Shown here: positions 45,816-53,872 of the stretch, piece by piece
How the letters are laid out: each line of letters begins with the position of its first letter
Numbering within the stretch: the stretch's first letter is position 1
Assembly (NCBI RefSeq): GCF_001458115.1
Contig: NZ_CZRP01000013.1
Span: 496,001 to 560,000, forward strand
Length of the DNA stretch: 64,000 nucleotides
Direction of reading: 5' to 3'
Origin: Gracilibacillus massiliensis
GTDB taxonomy: Bacteria; Bacillota; Bacilli; Bacillales; Amphibacillaceae
Position numbers and translations under genes: made by a program
The notes under the pieces: generated by a model
The model's input: the letters and a program-made list of their open reading frames with translations, nothing else
Database searches by the model: none
What the model was told of the DNA's origin: nothing

Positions 45816-46364
45816 ATGACAGACATTATATTATTATCAGGAAGCCCATCAATAAGCTCACGAACGGATTTAGCACTTCATTATGCAGGCGGTAAATTAG
45901 TAAAAGAAGGTTTCGATGTCAAACATATCTCGATTCAGGATATTCCAGCAGAAGTATTATTTCATGCTCAATTTGATCATCCTAAAATTAAAGAAGTAAC
46001 CGATTTATTGCGAAACGCAAAAGCAGTAATTGTTGGTTCACCAGTCTATAAAGCTGCATATTCCGGTGTATTAAAAGCTCTATTAGATCTATTACCACCA
46101 GATGTTCTACAGGATACACCTGTATTACCAGTTATGACCGGAGGAAGTGGTGGACACTTACTTTCCATTGAATATTCATTAAAACCATTGCTAGCTTCAT
46201 TAAAAGGTCAGTGCCTACAAGGGGTTTATATTGTTGATAAATGTATTGATAAACAACAGACAAAAGAACCGATTGTAGACGAAGAGACTAAGCAGCGACT
46301 AATTAATCAATTAACAATTCTCACCAATACAACTGCTAACCAAAGGGAATTACTATTTACTTAA
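45816..46364 (+). CDS. NADPH-dependent FMN reductase, SsuE/MsuE type
   Basis: A 182-residue flavodoxin-like reductase. The FMN-phosphate loop is LLSGSPSISSRTDLAL (residues 4-20), AVIVGSPVYKAAYSGVLKALLDLLP (about 70-95) is the SsuE/MsuE signature, and LPVMTGGSGGHLLSIEYSLKPLL follows. It supplies reduced FMN to two-component monooxygenases, here most likely the NtaA- and SfnB-like enzymes. The ATG at 45816 follows GGAAGAGG by 8 nt; a TTG at 45810 is less likely. It is under its own SAM riboswitch. Confidence 0.92.
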   Translation: MTDIILLSGSPSISSRTDLALHYAGGKLVKEGFDVKHISIQDIPAEVLFHAQFDHPKIKEVTDLLRNAKAVIVGSPVYKAAYSGVLKALLDLLPPDVLQDTPVLPVMTGGSGGHLLSIEYSLKPLLASLKGQCLQGVYIVDKCIDKQQTKEPIVDEETKQRLINQLTILTNTTANQRELLFT

Positions 46365-46381
46365 CAAACTTGAACGATAAA

Positions 46382-46413
46382 GAACACCGCGACATTATTC
46401 AGTCCCGGTGTTC
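46382..46413. terminator. Hairpin between convergent genes
   Basis: GAACACCG pairs with CGGTGTTC around a 16-nt loop, between the FMN reductase (plus) and SEC-C (minus) genes. ATTGTTTT follows on the plus strand. Confidence 0.6.
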
Positions 46414-46444
46414 ATTGTTTTCTATAAGTTGCAAGAATGATATA

Positions 46445-48568
46445 TCATACTAAACTAACAGATACTAATTCGATATTTTTCCATGTATTGGATGCTTTTC
46501 TTAGTCCAATATAAGCTGTCAACACCATATCCTCTTCCACATACCTGATTGATTCTTCTTTTAAAGTTATGGTGATTTCTTCTTTTGTTGAAAGATTCCT
46601 TACACGGACACTCTTTTTATTGATCTTGATGATTTGGAATATACCTTTTTGAATCTGTTCAATTGTATTATCGTTTATCGTTTGTAATTTTACCATATTG
46701 TCGATGTTTAATGAATTGTGGATATAGCCATAACTCATTTCTAATTGTATTAATTGTACAACTTTTAACATACGTGGTTCATATTGTTTAATCAGATCAA
46801 GAATTTTTTTTACGTTTGATATCTTATTTTCTTTTGCCAACCATTTGATTAGTGCCTTGAGAGTGGTTACTAAATCTTTTACAAGTGCTTTGCTGACATA
46901 ATGATATAATTCAAATATATCTCGTCCCAACAACTCTTCCCAGAAAGGTAGATTGCAGTCATTCCAACTTGTAATCGGATGTCTTTCGATAATTTCTCGA
47001 ATATCATTAAGACTATTACGATATTTTCTTTCGGTTGCTTTCGCTTTTCCTGCTGTTTTCTGTTGATAAAAAGAAATAATATCCTTTGTATAAAAAGCAT
47101 CGATCGTTGTCGCGGTAATACCTAAACTTTCATAAAGTGGTATATCTTCTTCTAACACTACCGTTTCCCGTTGCTCTGTTAAAGAAACTGATTCTAACTC
47201 AGATTCGCGTTTTGCACCACCAGTTATGAAAGAAGATAAAGGTAAACCTAGTTCTCTTCTTGGAGTATTAAAATCAGGTGTTACCTCGATTTTTCCGAAC
47301 TGCTCTAATGCTAACTTATACGCTTGAAATTCAGCATGTTTTAAGTACTCATCTGCGAATTCTTGATCATTTTCAGCTAGTTGACGTAACGAATTCCCAT
47401 TGTATCTTGGAATTGGCTCGTCCAAACTCAATTGTGCTCGATGTTGTATAGTAATTACTACATCCTCTGATAGTTGCTTATTTGTTTTTATAAATTTTTG
47501 TTCTGTGATAATGTCTTTTGGAACTTCGAATTGTTCTTCTTCATCTTCTAATAACCTGGTTTCTGTCCCTAGTTTTTGCGATTTTCTTAAAAATTCATTC
47601 ACCTTCCGTAAATCATAACTGGTAAACGTCAATAGATTTCCTTCCATCGTAACATTGGCATGTACATTCATCACGTATATTTCCCCATCAATCTCATTAT
47701 CGATATAGCGTTTGAGATCACTGAACCAGACCAATTTTTTGCGGGATGGTGTCCACTCCTCTATTTCAAAGTCCTCATCATTATAAAGTGTATTCTCTGC
47801 TCGAGCAGGATCGATCATTTCAAATTCATAATGATAAAAACTCATTTTTCGAGTTTGATCGCCCATCTGATCTTGTTGATAAAGACTTGCCAAAATTTCT
47901 GGATAATAATCGACCATTATTTGTTCGCGATTTTGATCCGATTCTTTATGAATGGAGTCGATAAACTTTACCGCATTCTTTAGATCATCTGGACCTACAA
48001 AACCTCTTACACCGTTAAAATAATAGTTACCATCTAACTCTTCGATCAGTCCGAAACTACTAATCCAAGGTAGTAAAGTTGGTATATTCTCTTCTATTTC
48101 TGGCATCGGATACGTTTTTTCTGAGTAATAATCTTTAAAAATAACATTATTTTCTGTGTAATCAATAGCCTGAAGAAGTTTTGGTTGCAGTTGTGACCAA
48201 CGTTTGGCCATTTCCTTTTCATCTTCATTCAATTGCTCTTCCTGTTCAGCTAAAAACCATTCAATTCCACGCAATCCATTGTCATAACGATAGAAAAAAT
48301 GTAACCAAAATTGAAAGAAGCCACTGTCATCCGAGCCAAAAACGTGATTGGTTCTTTTTTTGAATTTTGCTTCAAGGGGATAGAATTCACTTGGAGGCAA
48401 GTATGACATAAGAAAATCCCTTATTTTTTCGACAAGCATATTTTTCTGTTTATAAAATTTTTCTTCTTTTAATTCTTGTATTTCGATCACATTATCTTTT
48501 TTTAAACAACATTTCTTATATTTTTTTCCGCTGCCACATGGACAAAGATCATTTCTGCCTACTTCCAT
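46445..48568 (-). CDS. SEC-C motif protein, 707 aa, function unknown
   Basis: The N-terminal 22 residues hold a SEC-C zinc motif (NDLCPCGSGKKYKKCC), as at the tail of SecA. The remaining ~685 residues are mostly helical and acidic, with no recognised catalytic motif or membrane helix. Residues about 500-700 contain a helical segment resembling the core-binding part of tyrosine recombinases (KTAGKAKATERKYRNSLNDIREIIERHP), but no catalytic domain follows. I use the ATG at 48566-48568 because AGGAGG precedes it by 7 nt; the longer frame to 48637 is not supported. It is monocistronic. SEC-C proteins often act in protein quality control; its role here is unknown. Confidence 0.78.
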   Translation of the reverse strand: MEVGRNDLCPCGSGKKYKKCCLKKDNVIEIQELKEEKFYKQKNMLVEKIRDFLMSYLPPSEFYPLEAKFKKRTNHVFGSDDSGFFQFWLHFFYRYDNGLRGIEWFLAEQEEQLNEDEKEMAKRWSQLQPKLLQAIDYTENNVIFKDYYSEKTYPMPEIEENIPTLLPWISSFGLIEELDGNYYFNGVRGFVGPDDLKNAVKFIDSIHKESDQNREQIMVDYYPEILASLYQQDQMGDQTRKMSFYHYEFEMIDPARAENTLYNDEDFEIEEWTPSRKKLVWFSDLKRYIDNEIDGEIYVMNVHANVTMEGNLLTFTSYDLRKVNEFLRKSQKLGTETRLLEDEEEQFEVPKDIITEQKFIKTNKQLSEDVVITIQHRAQLSLDEPIPRYNGNSLRQLAENDQEFADEYLKHAEFQAYKLALEQFGKIEVTPDFNTPRRELGLPLSSFITGGAKRESELESVSLTEQRETVVLEEDIPLYESLGITATTIDAFYTKDIISFYQQKTAGKAKATERKYRNSLNDIREIIERHPITSWNDCNLPFWEELLGRDIFELYHYVSKALVKDLVTTLKALIKWLAKENKISNVKKILDLIKQYEPRMLKVVQLIQLEMSYGYIHNSLNIDNMVKLQTINDNTIEQIQKGIFQIIKINKKSVRVRNLSTKEEITITLKEESIRYVEEDMVLTAYIGLRKASNTWKNIELVSVSLV

Positions 48569-48727
48569 CATGATCCCTCCTGTCATAATTAAACAACCTT
48601 TTCCTACTAGTATCCCATCTATCAAAAAACCATGCAAATATGAGACTTTTAGCAGTAAGTTATGCGAGTTGTTTTCATATTAAATTGCTATATCACAAAT
48701 TCTCATCTAAAATATTTTTTATAAATA

Positions 48728-48753
48728 TGTAATATTTCTTTTGCATAAACGTC
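48728..48753 (+). promoter_or_regulatory. ECF-type promoter of sigma/anti-sigma operon
   Basis: TGTAAT, 16-bp spacer, CGTC. This resembles promoters of B. subtilis ECF sigma factors (TGWAAC-N16/17-CGTC) with one -35 mismatch. It lies 46 bp upstream of the sigma gene and suggests autoregulation. Confidence 0.5.
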
Positions 48754-48798
48754 TATTAATTAACAACACCAAAGAATGTCAAATAAGGAGGCAAGAGG

Positions 48799-49302
48799 AT
48801 GGATGAAGAATTAATTACGGATTGGTTTGACGCTTATGCCGATGATGTATATCGCTTTTTGATCTATTACACTTCGACGTCAGATGTGGAAGACTTAGTC
48901 CAGGAAGTTTTTATTAAAGCAATTGATCGATATGATTCTTTTAAAGGGGATGCCAGCCCGAAAACGTGGCTGATATCCATCGCTAGAAATTTAGCCATAG
49001 ATGAAGCTCGTAAAAACAAACGAAAAGACTGGCGCAAGTTAATCAAATCGTATGAGAATAAAGTAGATATTTCGCCTGAAGATAAACAGCTTATAAGCGA
49101 AAGGAAATTGGAATTACATCAAGCAATTTCTAAGCTAAAGCAAGATTATCGAGATGTTGTCATTTTAAGAGGTATCGAAGAGCTATCTGTCATGGAAACG
49201 GCTACTATTTTAAAATGGTCCGATTCCAAAGTTCGCGTCACATTCCACCGAGCATTAAAGGCTTTGAAACTGCACGTAGAGGAGGTCCAATATGAGTCAT
49301 AA
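48799..49302 (+). CDS. ECF RNA polymerase sigma factor (SigX-like)
   Basis: A 167-residue ECF sigma factor. Region 2 (DDVYRFLIYYTSTSDVEDLVQEVFIKAIDRYDSFKGDASPKTWLISIARN) binds the -10 element; region 4 (DYRDVVILRGIEELSVMETATILKWSDSKVRVTFHRALKALKLH) is the -35 reading helix-turn-helix. The WSDSKVR block resembles SigX. AAGGAGG lies 7 nt before the ATG. It overlaps the next gene by 11 bp, the usual sigma/anti-sigma arrangement. It likely responds to cell-envelope stress. Confidence 0.9.
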   Translation: MDEELITDWFDAYADDVYRFLIYYTSTSDVEDLVQEVFIKAIDRYDSFKGDASPKTWLISIARNLAIDEARKNKRKDWRKLIKSYENKVDISPEDKQLISERKLELHQAISKLKQDYRDVVILRGIEELSVMETATILKWSDSKVRVTFHRALKALKLHVEEVQYES

Positions 49303-50140
49303 TGAAGACGAATTAATGAAGGAGTTAAAAGATTTGAAATCAAAAAACTCATTAGAGACGAAAAAGAAGGAGACGATGAAAATGGCACTTCAAAAACATG
49401 CTAAGAAAAAACGTGCCAAGTCAAAAGCGAAACAGACGTTCATTTGGTTTTCAAGTGCTGCAGCCTTATTGATTTGTGGTCTTCTCGTTTATCAAATGAT
49501 TAATAACGACCAGATCACGCTTCCTGCAGAAGATAACCAACAAAAAGAAGAAACAGGCATTACCAGTGATGATCAAAAAGAATCAGATGATGCTGAGGGG
49601 TTAGATGATGGCCAGGATGAGAATGAGGCAGAAGGTAACGAGGAGACAGCAAACGAGACGGAAGATGTTAGTCCTCAAGATTTTAAAGTGGATAAGGTCG
49701 GAGAGGATACGCGTACAGTAATGATCGAAGGTATGGAAAATGAAGAAACCATTGCACACTATCGAATGGAACCATATGGAATAGAGTATAGTGTAGATAC
49801 TTTTTTAGACAAGTATGCTATAGAAGAGAATACGGTAAGATATCATAATGATTATGATACAGAAGCTTCGATTATTATGTATGTAGAAGAGAATGCCAAC
49901 TTGGAAGAGGTTTCTTCTAACTTACAAAATGAGTACACTGGCGAAAGTGACGGTCCGTATCAGCTACCCGAAGACGACAACCCTTATCTAGGAATAGGAC
50001 AACACTTTTTTGATACACCACAAGGATTTTACGTCTACCAAATCGATGAGAATGTACTTGTTATCCAATATGAATATGATATAGAAGCTGCTGATGGTAT
50101 GAATCCTCGTTTAGAAGCATTGAGGAAATCCATCCAGTAA
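49292..50140 (+). CDS. Putative membrane anti-sigma factor
   Basis: A 282-residue single-pass protein. A lysine-rich cytoplasmic N-terminus (1-45) is followed by one transmembrane helix (about 46-70), a very acidic Glu/Asp/Gln linker (75-125) and an extracellular domain (about 130-282). The overlap with the sigma gene and the topology make it the cognate anti-sigma factor. No ZAS zinc motif is present, as in RsiX-type proteins. The extracellular domain is not recognised. Confidence 0.75.
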   Translation: MSHNEDELMKELKDLKSKNSLETKKKETMKMALQKHAKKKRAKSKAKQTFIWFSSAAALLICGLLVYQMINNDQITLPAEDNQQKEETGITSDDQKESDDAEGLDDGQDENEAEGNEETANETEDVSPQDFKVDKVGEDTRTVMIEGMENEETIAHYRMEPYGIEYSVDTFLDKYAIEENTVRYHNDYDTEASIIMYVEENANLEEVSSNLQNEYTGESDGPYQLPEDDNPYLGIGQHFFDTPQGFYVYQIDENVLVIQYEYDIEAADGMNPRLEALRKSIQ

Positions 50141-50145
50141 CAATT

Positions 50146-50183
50146 AAACGCCATTACTTTTCATCTAAAAGTGATGGCGTTTT
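50146..50183 (+). terminator. Terminator of sigma/anti-sigma operon
   Basis: AAACGCCATTACTTTT pairs with AAAAGTGATGGCGTTT (one mismatch) over a 5-nt loop, followed by TTAATAC. Confidence 0.75.
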
Positions 50184-50275
50184 AATACTATATGAATATT
50201 TCCGGCTTGTTTGATCCACATTATAGAGTGAGAATTTAAATGCTTCACGTGTTTGATGTTTCGAGGAGGAAAATG

Positions 50276-50557
50276 ATGAAAAAAGGAAATAATATCTCAA
50301 GTTTGCAAGCTCAAAATCAAATAGCACAAGTTCAGCAATCGATACTTCATTTGCAACATGCGATTCAACAAGCTCAAAGCCATCCAAATGAAGAAATCTT
50401 AGAACAAATTCAACATTCCTTAGATCGAGCAGAACGTTCTATGGTTCAAGCAGACAATACAACCGATGATCAGGGAGCATTGGATTTAGTTCGTCGCGAT
50501 TTAGAACAACAACGGCAGGCGTTTCATGCTATTAATGAGCAACAAGATGAAATTTGA
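50276..50557 (+). CDS. Small Gln-rich coiled-coil protein (93 aa)
   Basis: 93 residues from the second ATG after GAGGAGG (7 nt). The whole protein is one long amphipathic, Gln/Ala/His-rich helix pattern (heptads over residues 8-85), with no Cys, no signal peptide and no membrane segment. The longest frame begins at 50240 but without a ribosome site. It is alone between the sigma operon and a tandem repeat array. Family not recognised; a cytoplasmic structural or spore-related coil is possible. Confidence 0.7.
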   Translation: MKKGNNISSLQAQNQIAQVQQSILHLQHAIQQAQSHPNEEILEQIQHSLDRAERSMVQADNTTDDQGALDLVRRDLEQQRQAFHAINEQQDEI

Positions 50558-50699
50558 CTTCAATCAGCTTGAATTACGGATTCTCACTAGAAGAGCACAT
50601 CGTTCATTAGGTTTTGTTTTATAATTATTGATGAAAGTGTCGATGAGATGTCCGCTCTTCTCTCTTAGACTTTTTGTGCCTTAATTTAGTCTCTGCTTT

Positions 50700-50990
50700 T
50701 TGTTCTTCATTTCGATTATGAAGGACAATTCGGAGCGCTTTCTCTGTTTTTTGTCCTTCATTCGCGTTATGAAGGACAATTCAGAGCGTTTTCTCTGTTT
50801 TTTGTCCTTCATTCGCGTTATGAAGGACAATTCGGAGCATTTTCTCTGTTTTTTGTCCTTCATTCGCGTTATGAAGGACAATTCGGAGCATTTTCTCTGT
50901 TTTTTGTCCTTCATTCGCGTTATGAAGGACAATTCGGAGCATTTTTCCTGTTTTTTGTCCTTCATTTACGTTATGAAGGGCAATTTCTTA
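50700..50990. repeat. 51-bp tandem repeat array of hairpins (about 5.5 units)
   Basis: GAAGGACAATTC begins at 50720, 50771, 50822, 50873 and 50924, and a degenerate copy begins at 50975: an exact 51-bp period. In the interior units the 11-bp arm TTGTCCTTCAT and its perfect complement ATGAAGGACAA enclose a 7-nt loop (TCGCGTT), joined by a spacer with CGGAGCATTTTCTCTG. Outer units carry single-base variants. The array lies between convergent genes. The rest of 50558-51177 holds only the terminator at 51117 and AT-rich DNA. Confidence 0.9.
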
Positions 50991-51116
50991 AAGTAAAGTG
51001 CCGACGAGATGCTTCCTCCTCAGCTTTTTTTGCTTGAAACATATGCGAAAAACTGATGACATTTAACCATAAGACAGTTGATGTCCGTTCTATACTTTCT
51101 CCCCCTTTTAATCTAA

Positions 51117-51153
51117 AATAACCGATATCCTATTAAATAAGATATCGGTTATT
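51117..51153 (-). terminator. Terminator of aldo/keto reductase gene
   Basis: A 13-bp perfect stem, AATAACCGATATC with its complement, has an 11-nt loop, 25 bp after the stop. Confidence 0.75.
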
Positions 51154-51177
51154 CTCGTTATTTAGTATGTTGCTCAT

Positions 51178-52158
51178 TTACCAAGCGTATGCTTCTGGAG
51201 TTTGTCCGCCTGGTCCTGGGAATATCTCATCTAATTTTTGAAGCACTGCCTCTGTTAATTTCACCTCGACAGCACGCAATGATTTCTCCAGCTGTGCTAC
51301 GGTTCTTACACCGATAATCGGTGCGTCAACAGCAGGATTTGAAAGTAACCATGCTAGCGCTACTGTATCCTCTCTCTCACCGATCTCATTACATAATGCA
51401 CTAAATTGTTCTAATTGTCCGCGTTGTTTCTCGGCTCTTTCTTGATTGTGTCTACTTCTGGAGTTTTTAGCCGGATGGAGTGCATTTCCACCTAATAAAC
51501 CACCGTCTAACGGACTCCATGGCACAATACCGATTCCGTACCTTTTTGCAGCTGGCAATACTTCTAATTCTGGTAAACGGCAATTCAAATTGTATTTATG
51601 CTGCTCCAACACGAGTCCAAGAAAATTTCTCGCTTTTGCACTGGCTTGTGCTTCCGCTAGCGCCCAACCAGGAAAATTACTAGAGCCTACATAGTCCAGT
51701 TTTCCTTGTTGATTCGCAATTTCAAAAGCAGGCCAGATTTCTTCCCATGATGTTCGACGATCGACATGGTGCATCATATAAATTTCAACATGATCTGTTT
51801 GTAATCTATGTAACGAATCTTCTAAATGACGCTTAATTTTGTATGCGGACAGCCCTTGCTCATCATTTGGACCATAGTTCGGATCAAACATCTTTTCATG
51901 CATTTTTGTTGCTAAAACCACTTTTTCTCTTCGATTTCCACCTTGATGAAACCATTTCCCAATTATTTTTTCCGTTAAGCCAGCATTCTCACCCCAACCA
52001 TAATTGTTAGCGGTGTCAAAATAGTTTATACCTGCATCAAGAGCAGCATCCATAATTTTAAAGGCTTCTTTTTCTTCGGTATCGACACCAAAATTCATCG
52101 TACCTAAACATAATTTGCTTATTCTCATTCCTGAACGTCCTAAATAAGTGTATTCCAT
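51178..52158 (-). CDS. Aldo/keto reductase
   Basis: A 326-residue (alpha/beta)8-barrel NADPH oxidoreductase. The catalytic tetrad is visible as Asp and Tyr in YFDTANNYGWGENAG (about 48-55), Lys in VVLATKMHEKM and His in VEIYMMHHVDRRT. The NADPH-binding C-terminus (PIIGVRTVAQLEKSLRAVEVKLTE) is present. It resembles the YrpG/YqkF group. The frame is open to 52182, but GGAGGGG stands 7 nt before the ATG at 52156-52158. Carbonyl substrate unknown. It is a single-gene unit. Confidence 0.9.
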   Translation of the reverse strand: MEYTYLGRSGMRISKLCLGTMNFGVDTEEKEAFKIMDAALDAGINYFDTANNYGWGENAGLTEKIIGKWFHQGGNRREKVVLATKMHEKMFDPNYGPNDEQGLSAYKIKRHLEDSLHRLQTDHVEIYMMHHVDRRTSWEEIWPAFEIANQQGKLDYVGSSNFPGWALAEAQASAKARNFLGLVLEQHKYNLNCRLPELEVLPAAKRYGIGIVPWSPLDGGLLGGNALHPAKNSRSRHNQERAEKQRGQLEQFSALCNEIGEREDTVALAWLLSNPAVDAPIIGVRTVAQLEKSLRAVEVKLTEAVLQKLDEIFPGPGGQTPEAYAW

Positions 52159-52336
52159 TTCGTATCCCCTCCTTAACTTCATTTAAAATTTAGCATCGGT
52201 TAGTTTAAAAAGCAAGAAGGACACACTTTTTTCATAATTGGGGAACCATACGAGAAGAGTTAATCTCTAAGGAAGGTCAAATGCGCAAAATTATGTTATG
52301 ATATTCTGAGATAAGCGATAATTTGGAGGTTGAGAA

Positions 52337-53242
52337 ATGGGAAAAAGAATTCTGTTATTTCTATTAACAAATATTTTAGTAATGACTACCATAGTAATTG
52401 CATGGTCGTTGATCACAACTTTTACAGATATTGGTGCAATTCAAAATGCCGAAGGTCAAATATCATACGGAGCATTAATGATATTTAGTATTCTTGTCGG
52501 CTTCGCTGGGGCGTTCATTTCCCTTGCAATGTCACGCTGGATGGCCAAAATGATGATGAAAGTTAAAGTAATCGATCCAAACCGTCCTGCCAATGCACAG
52601 GAACGCATGGTTTATGAAAAAGTCGAACGCCTTTCTCGTACGGCTGGTTTAGTTCATACGCCACAGGTTGGTATTTATCAATCTGCTGAAGTCAACGCTT
52701 TTGCAACAGGCCCGACTAAGAAACGTTCATTAGTCGCTGTATCATCAGGGCTTTTACAAACAATGGATGATGATGCGATTGAAGGAATTATTGCTCACGA
52801 AGTAGCACACGTTGCAAATGGTGACATGGTAACGATGACGTTATTACAAGGAATCGTCAATACGTTTGTAGTGTTCTTTTCAAGAATCGCAGCGATTATT
52901 GTATCTCGCTTTGTACGTTCCGAAATTCAATGGATTGTTCAATTTGCAGCAATTATCGTCTTCCAAATTCTGTTCTCGATACTTGGAAGTATTGTTGTCA
53001 GCGCCTATTCCCGTCATCGAGAATATCATGCAGACAAAGGTGGGGCTGATTTAGCTGGTCGTGACAAAATGGCACATGCATTACGTTCGTTAAAAATGTA
53101 TGTCGACCGAGCAAAAGTCGATGATCGCACCGATGACTCTGCTATACAAACAATGAAAATTAATGGAAAAAGTAGCATGATGACCTTATTTTCATCCCAC
53201 CCACCTTTAGAAGATCGAATTGAAAAGCTTGAACAACGCTAA
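52337..53242 (+). CDS. htpX: Membrane zinc protease HtpX
   Basis: A 301-residue M48 peptidase. There are two N-terminal helices (8-28 and 44-65), the zinc motif HEVAH in [14 protein letters not shown] (about 150-163), two further helices (about 170-225) and the third zinc ligand Glu in [13 protein letters not shown] (about 232). HtpX degrades damaged membrane proteins and is usually stress-induced. GGAGG precedes the ATG by 9 nt. It is convergent with the Hsp70 cluster, separated by a terminator and a tandem repeat. Confidence 0.95.
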   Translation: MGKRILLFLLTNILVMTTIVIAWSLITTFTDIGAIQNAEGQISYGALMIFSILVGFAGAFISLAMSRWMAKMMMKVKVIDPNRPANAQERMVYEKVERLSRTAGLVHTPQVGIYQSAEVNAFATGPTKKRSLVAVSSGLLQTMDDDAIEGIIAHEVAHVANGDMVTMTLLQGIVNTFVVFFSRIAAIIVSRFVRSEIQWIVQFAAIIVFQILFSILGSIVVSAYSRHREYHADKGGADLAGRDKMAHALRSLKMYVDRAKVDDRTDDSAIQTMKINGKSSMMTLFSSHPPLEDRIEKLEQR

Positions 53243-53276
53243 AAGAGAAAGAGAGTCCGAACTCTCTTTCTCTTTT
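53241..53276. terminator. Terminator of htpX
   Basis: A 16-bp perfect stem, AAAAGAGAAAGAGAGT with its complement, has a 4-nt loop and overlaps the htpX stop codon. Confidence 0.85.
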
Positions 53277-53339
53277 GTTATTTGGTGAGACTTTTAATAA
53301 ATTCATCTTGCAGTTTCACTTGTTCTTCTTGCAGATTTT

Positions 53340-53505
53340 TTCTCTTTCTTGCATTTCTCAATGCTCTTCTTACAAATTCGCTCTCCTTCTTGCATTTCCC
53401 TCTGCTCTTCTTGCAAATTCGCTTCTCTTCTTGCATTTCTCACTGCTCTTCTTGCAAATTCGCTTCTCTTCTTGCATTTCCCTCTGCTCTTCTTGCAGTA
53501 TTATT
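53340..53505. repeat. 41-bp tandem repeat array (about 4 units)
   Basis: TTGCATTT recurs at 53349, 53390, 53431 and 53472, an exact 41-bp period. Each unit pairs a TTCTTGCATTTC block with a CTCTTCTTGCAAATTCGC block, and the first unit is more degenerate. The plus strand is strongly pyrimidine-rich (C/T). As 41 is not a multiple of three and all plus frames stay open, coding is unlikely. It lies between the ends of htpX and the Hsp70-linked operon. Confidence 0.88.
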
Positions 53506-53528
53506 CCTCTTTAACAAGTACCTTCTGC

Positions 53529-53858
53529 TTAGAAGATCTCTTTAGCTAAAACTGTATCGATGTAATCGGTGTTTCCGTCTTGATTAATATCATAATTCAT
53601 TTCTGTTCCACCGAAACTAGCGGGATCTGTTTCAAATTGATCGATGACCGAATTATTATCCAGATCTGCTTGAAATTCATCGATGAATCCGTCGTTGTTT
53701 AAATCAACATCAAATTGGTCCATGATTAGATCATGATCTAAGTCATTGATTCCGTATGTACCATATTCAGAAAGTTGATACATTTGCAAGTCACTCTCAT
53801 CAATACTCATATCATGGTTCATATCCAAAAAATCTAACGGATCTATATCCATTAACAT
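53529..53858 (-). CDS. Small acidic EF-hand/dockerin-like protein (about 109 aa)
   Basis: Very acidic, with repeated calcium-loop-like segments: DMNHDMSIDESDL, DLDHDLIMDQFD, DLNNDGFIDEFQ, DLDNNSVIDQFE and DINQDGNTDYID, each following D-x-[DN]-x-[DNG]-x-[IL]-D-x-[DEF]. There is no signal peptide. GGAGG within the previous gene's end serves ATGs at 53858 or 53852; the frame to 53873 has no ribosome site of its own. The start overlaps the tail region of the upstream gene, so it is the last gene of the Hsp70 operon. Calcium binding is inferred from the motifs. Confidence 0.72.
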   Translation of the reverse strand: MLMDIDPLDFLDMNHDMSIDESDLQMYQLSEYGTYGINDLDHDLIMDQFDVDLNNDGFIDEFQADLDNNSVIDQFETDPASFGGTEMNYDINQDGNTDYIDTVLAKEIF

Positions 53859-53872
53859 CATTCCTCCAATCA

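Noticed and set aside
46879-47100. Second minus-strand frame within the SEC-C gene
   Set aside because: Out-of-frame shadow; the SEC-C reading frame is continuous through the region.
46900-47100. Tyrosine recombinase in the SEC-C protein
   Set aside because: Only a helical segment resembles a core-binding domain; the catalytic R-H-R-Y domain is absent.
50681-50965. Minus-strand frame encoding repeats of a 17-residue peptide (MKDKKQRKCSELSFITR)
   Set aside because: It is open only because the DNA repeat is 51 bp. There is no ribosome site, the conserved feature is the hairpin stem, and the plus strand is equally open.
50700-50990. CRISPR array
   Set aside because: The whole 51-bp unit repeats, including the would-be spacer, so there are no unique spacers, and no cas genes are nearby.
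53275-53549. Three overlapping plus-strand frames
   Set aside because: They arise from a 41-bp pyrimidine-rich repeat that keeps all frames open; they lack ribosome sites.
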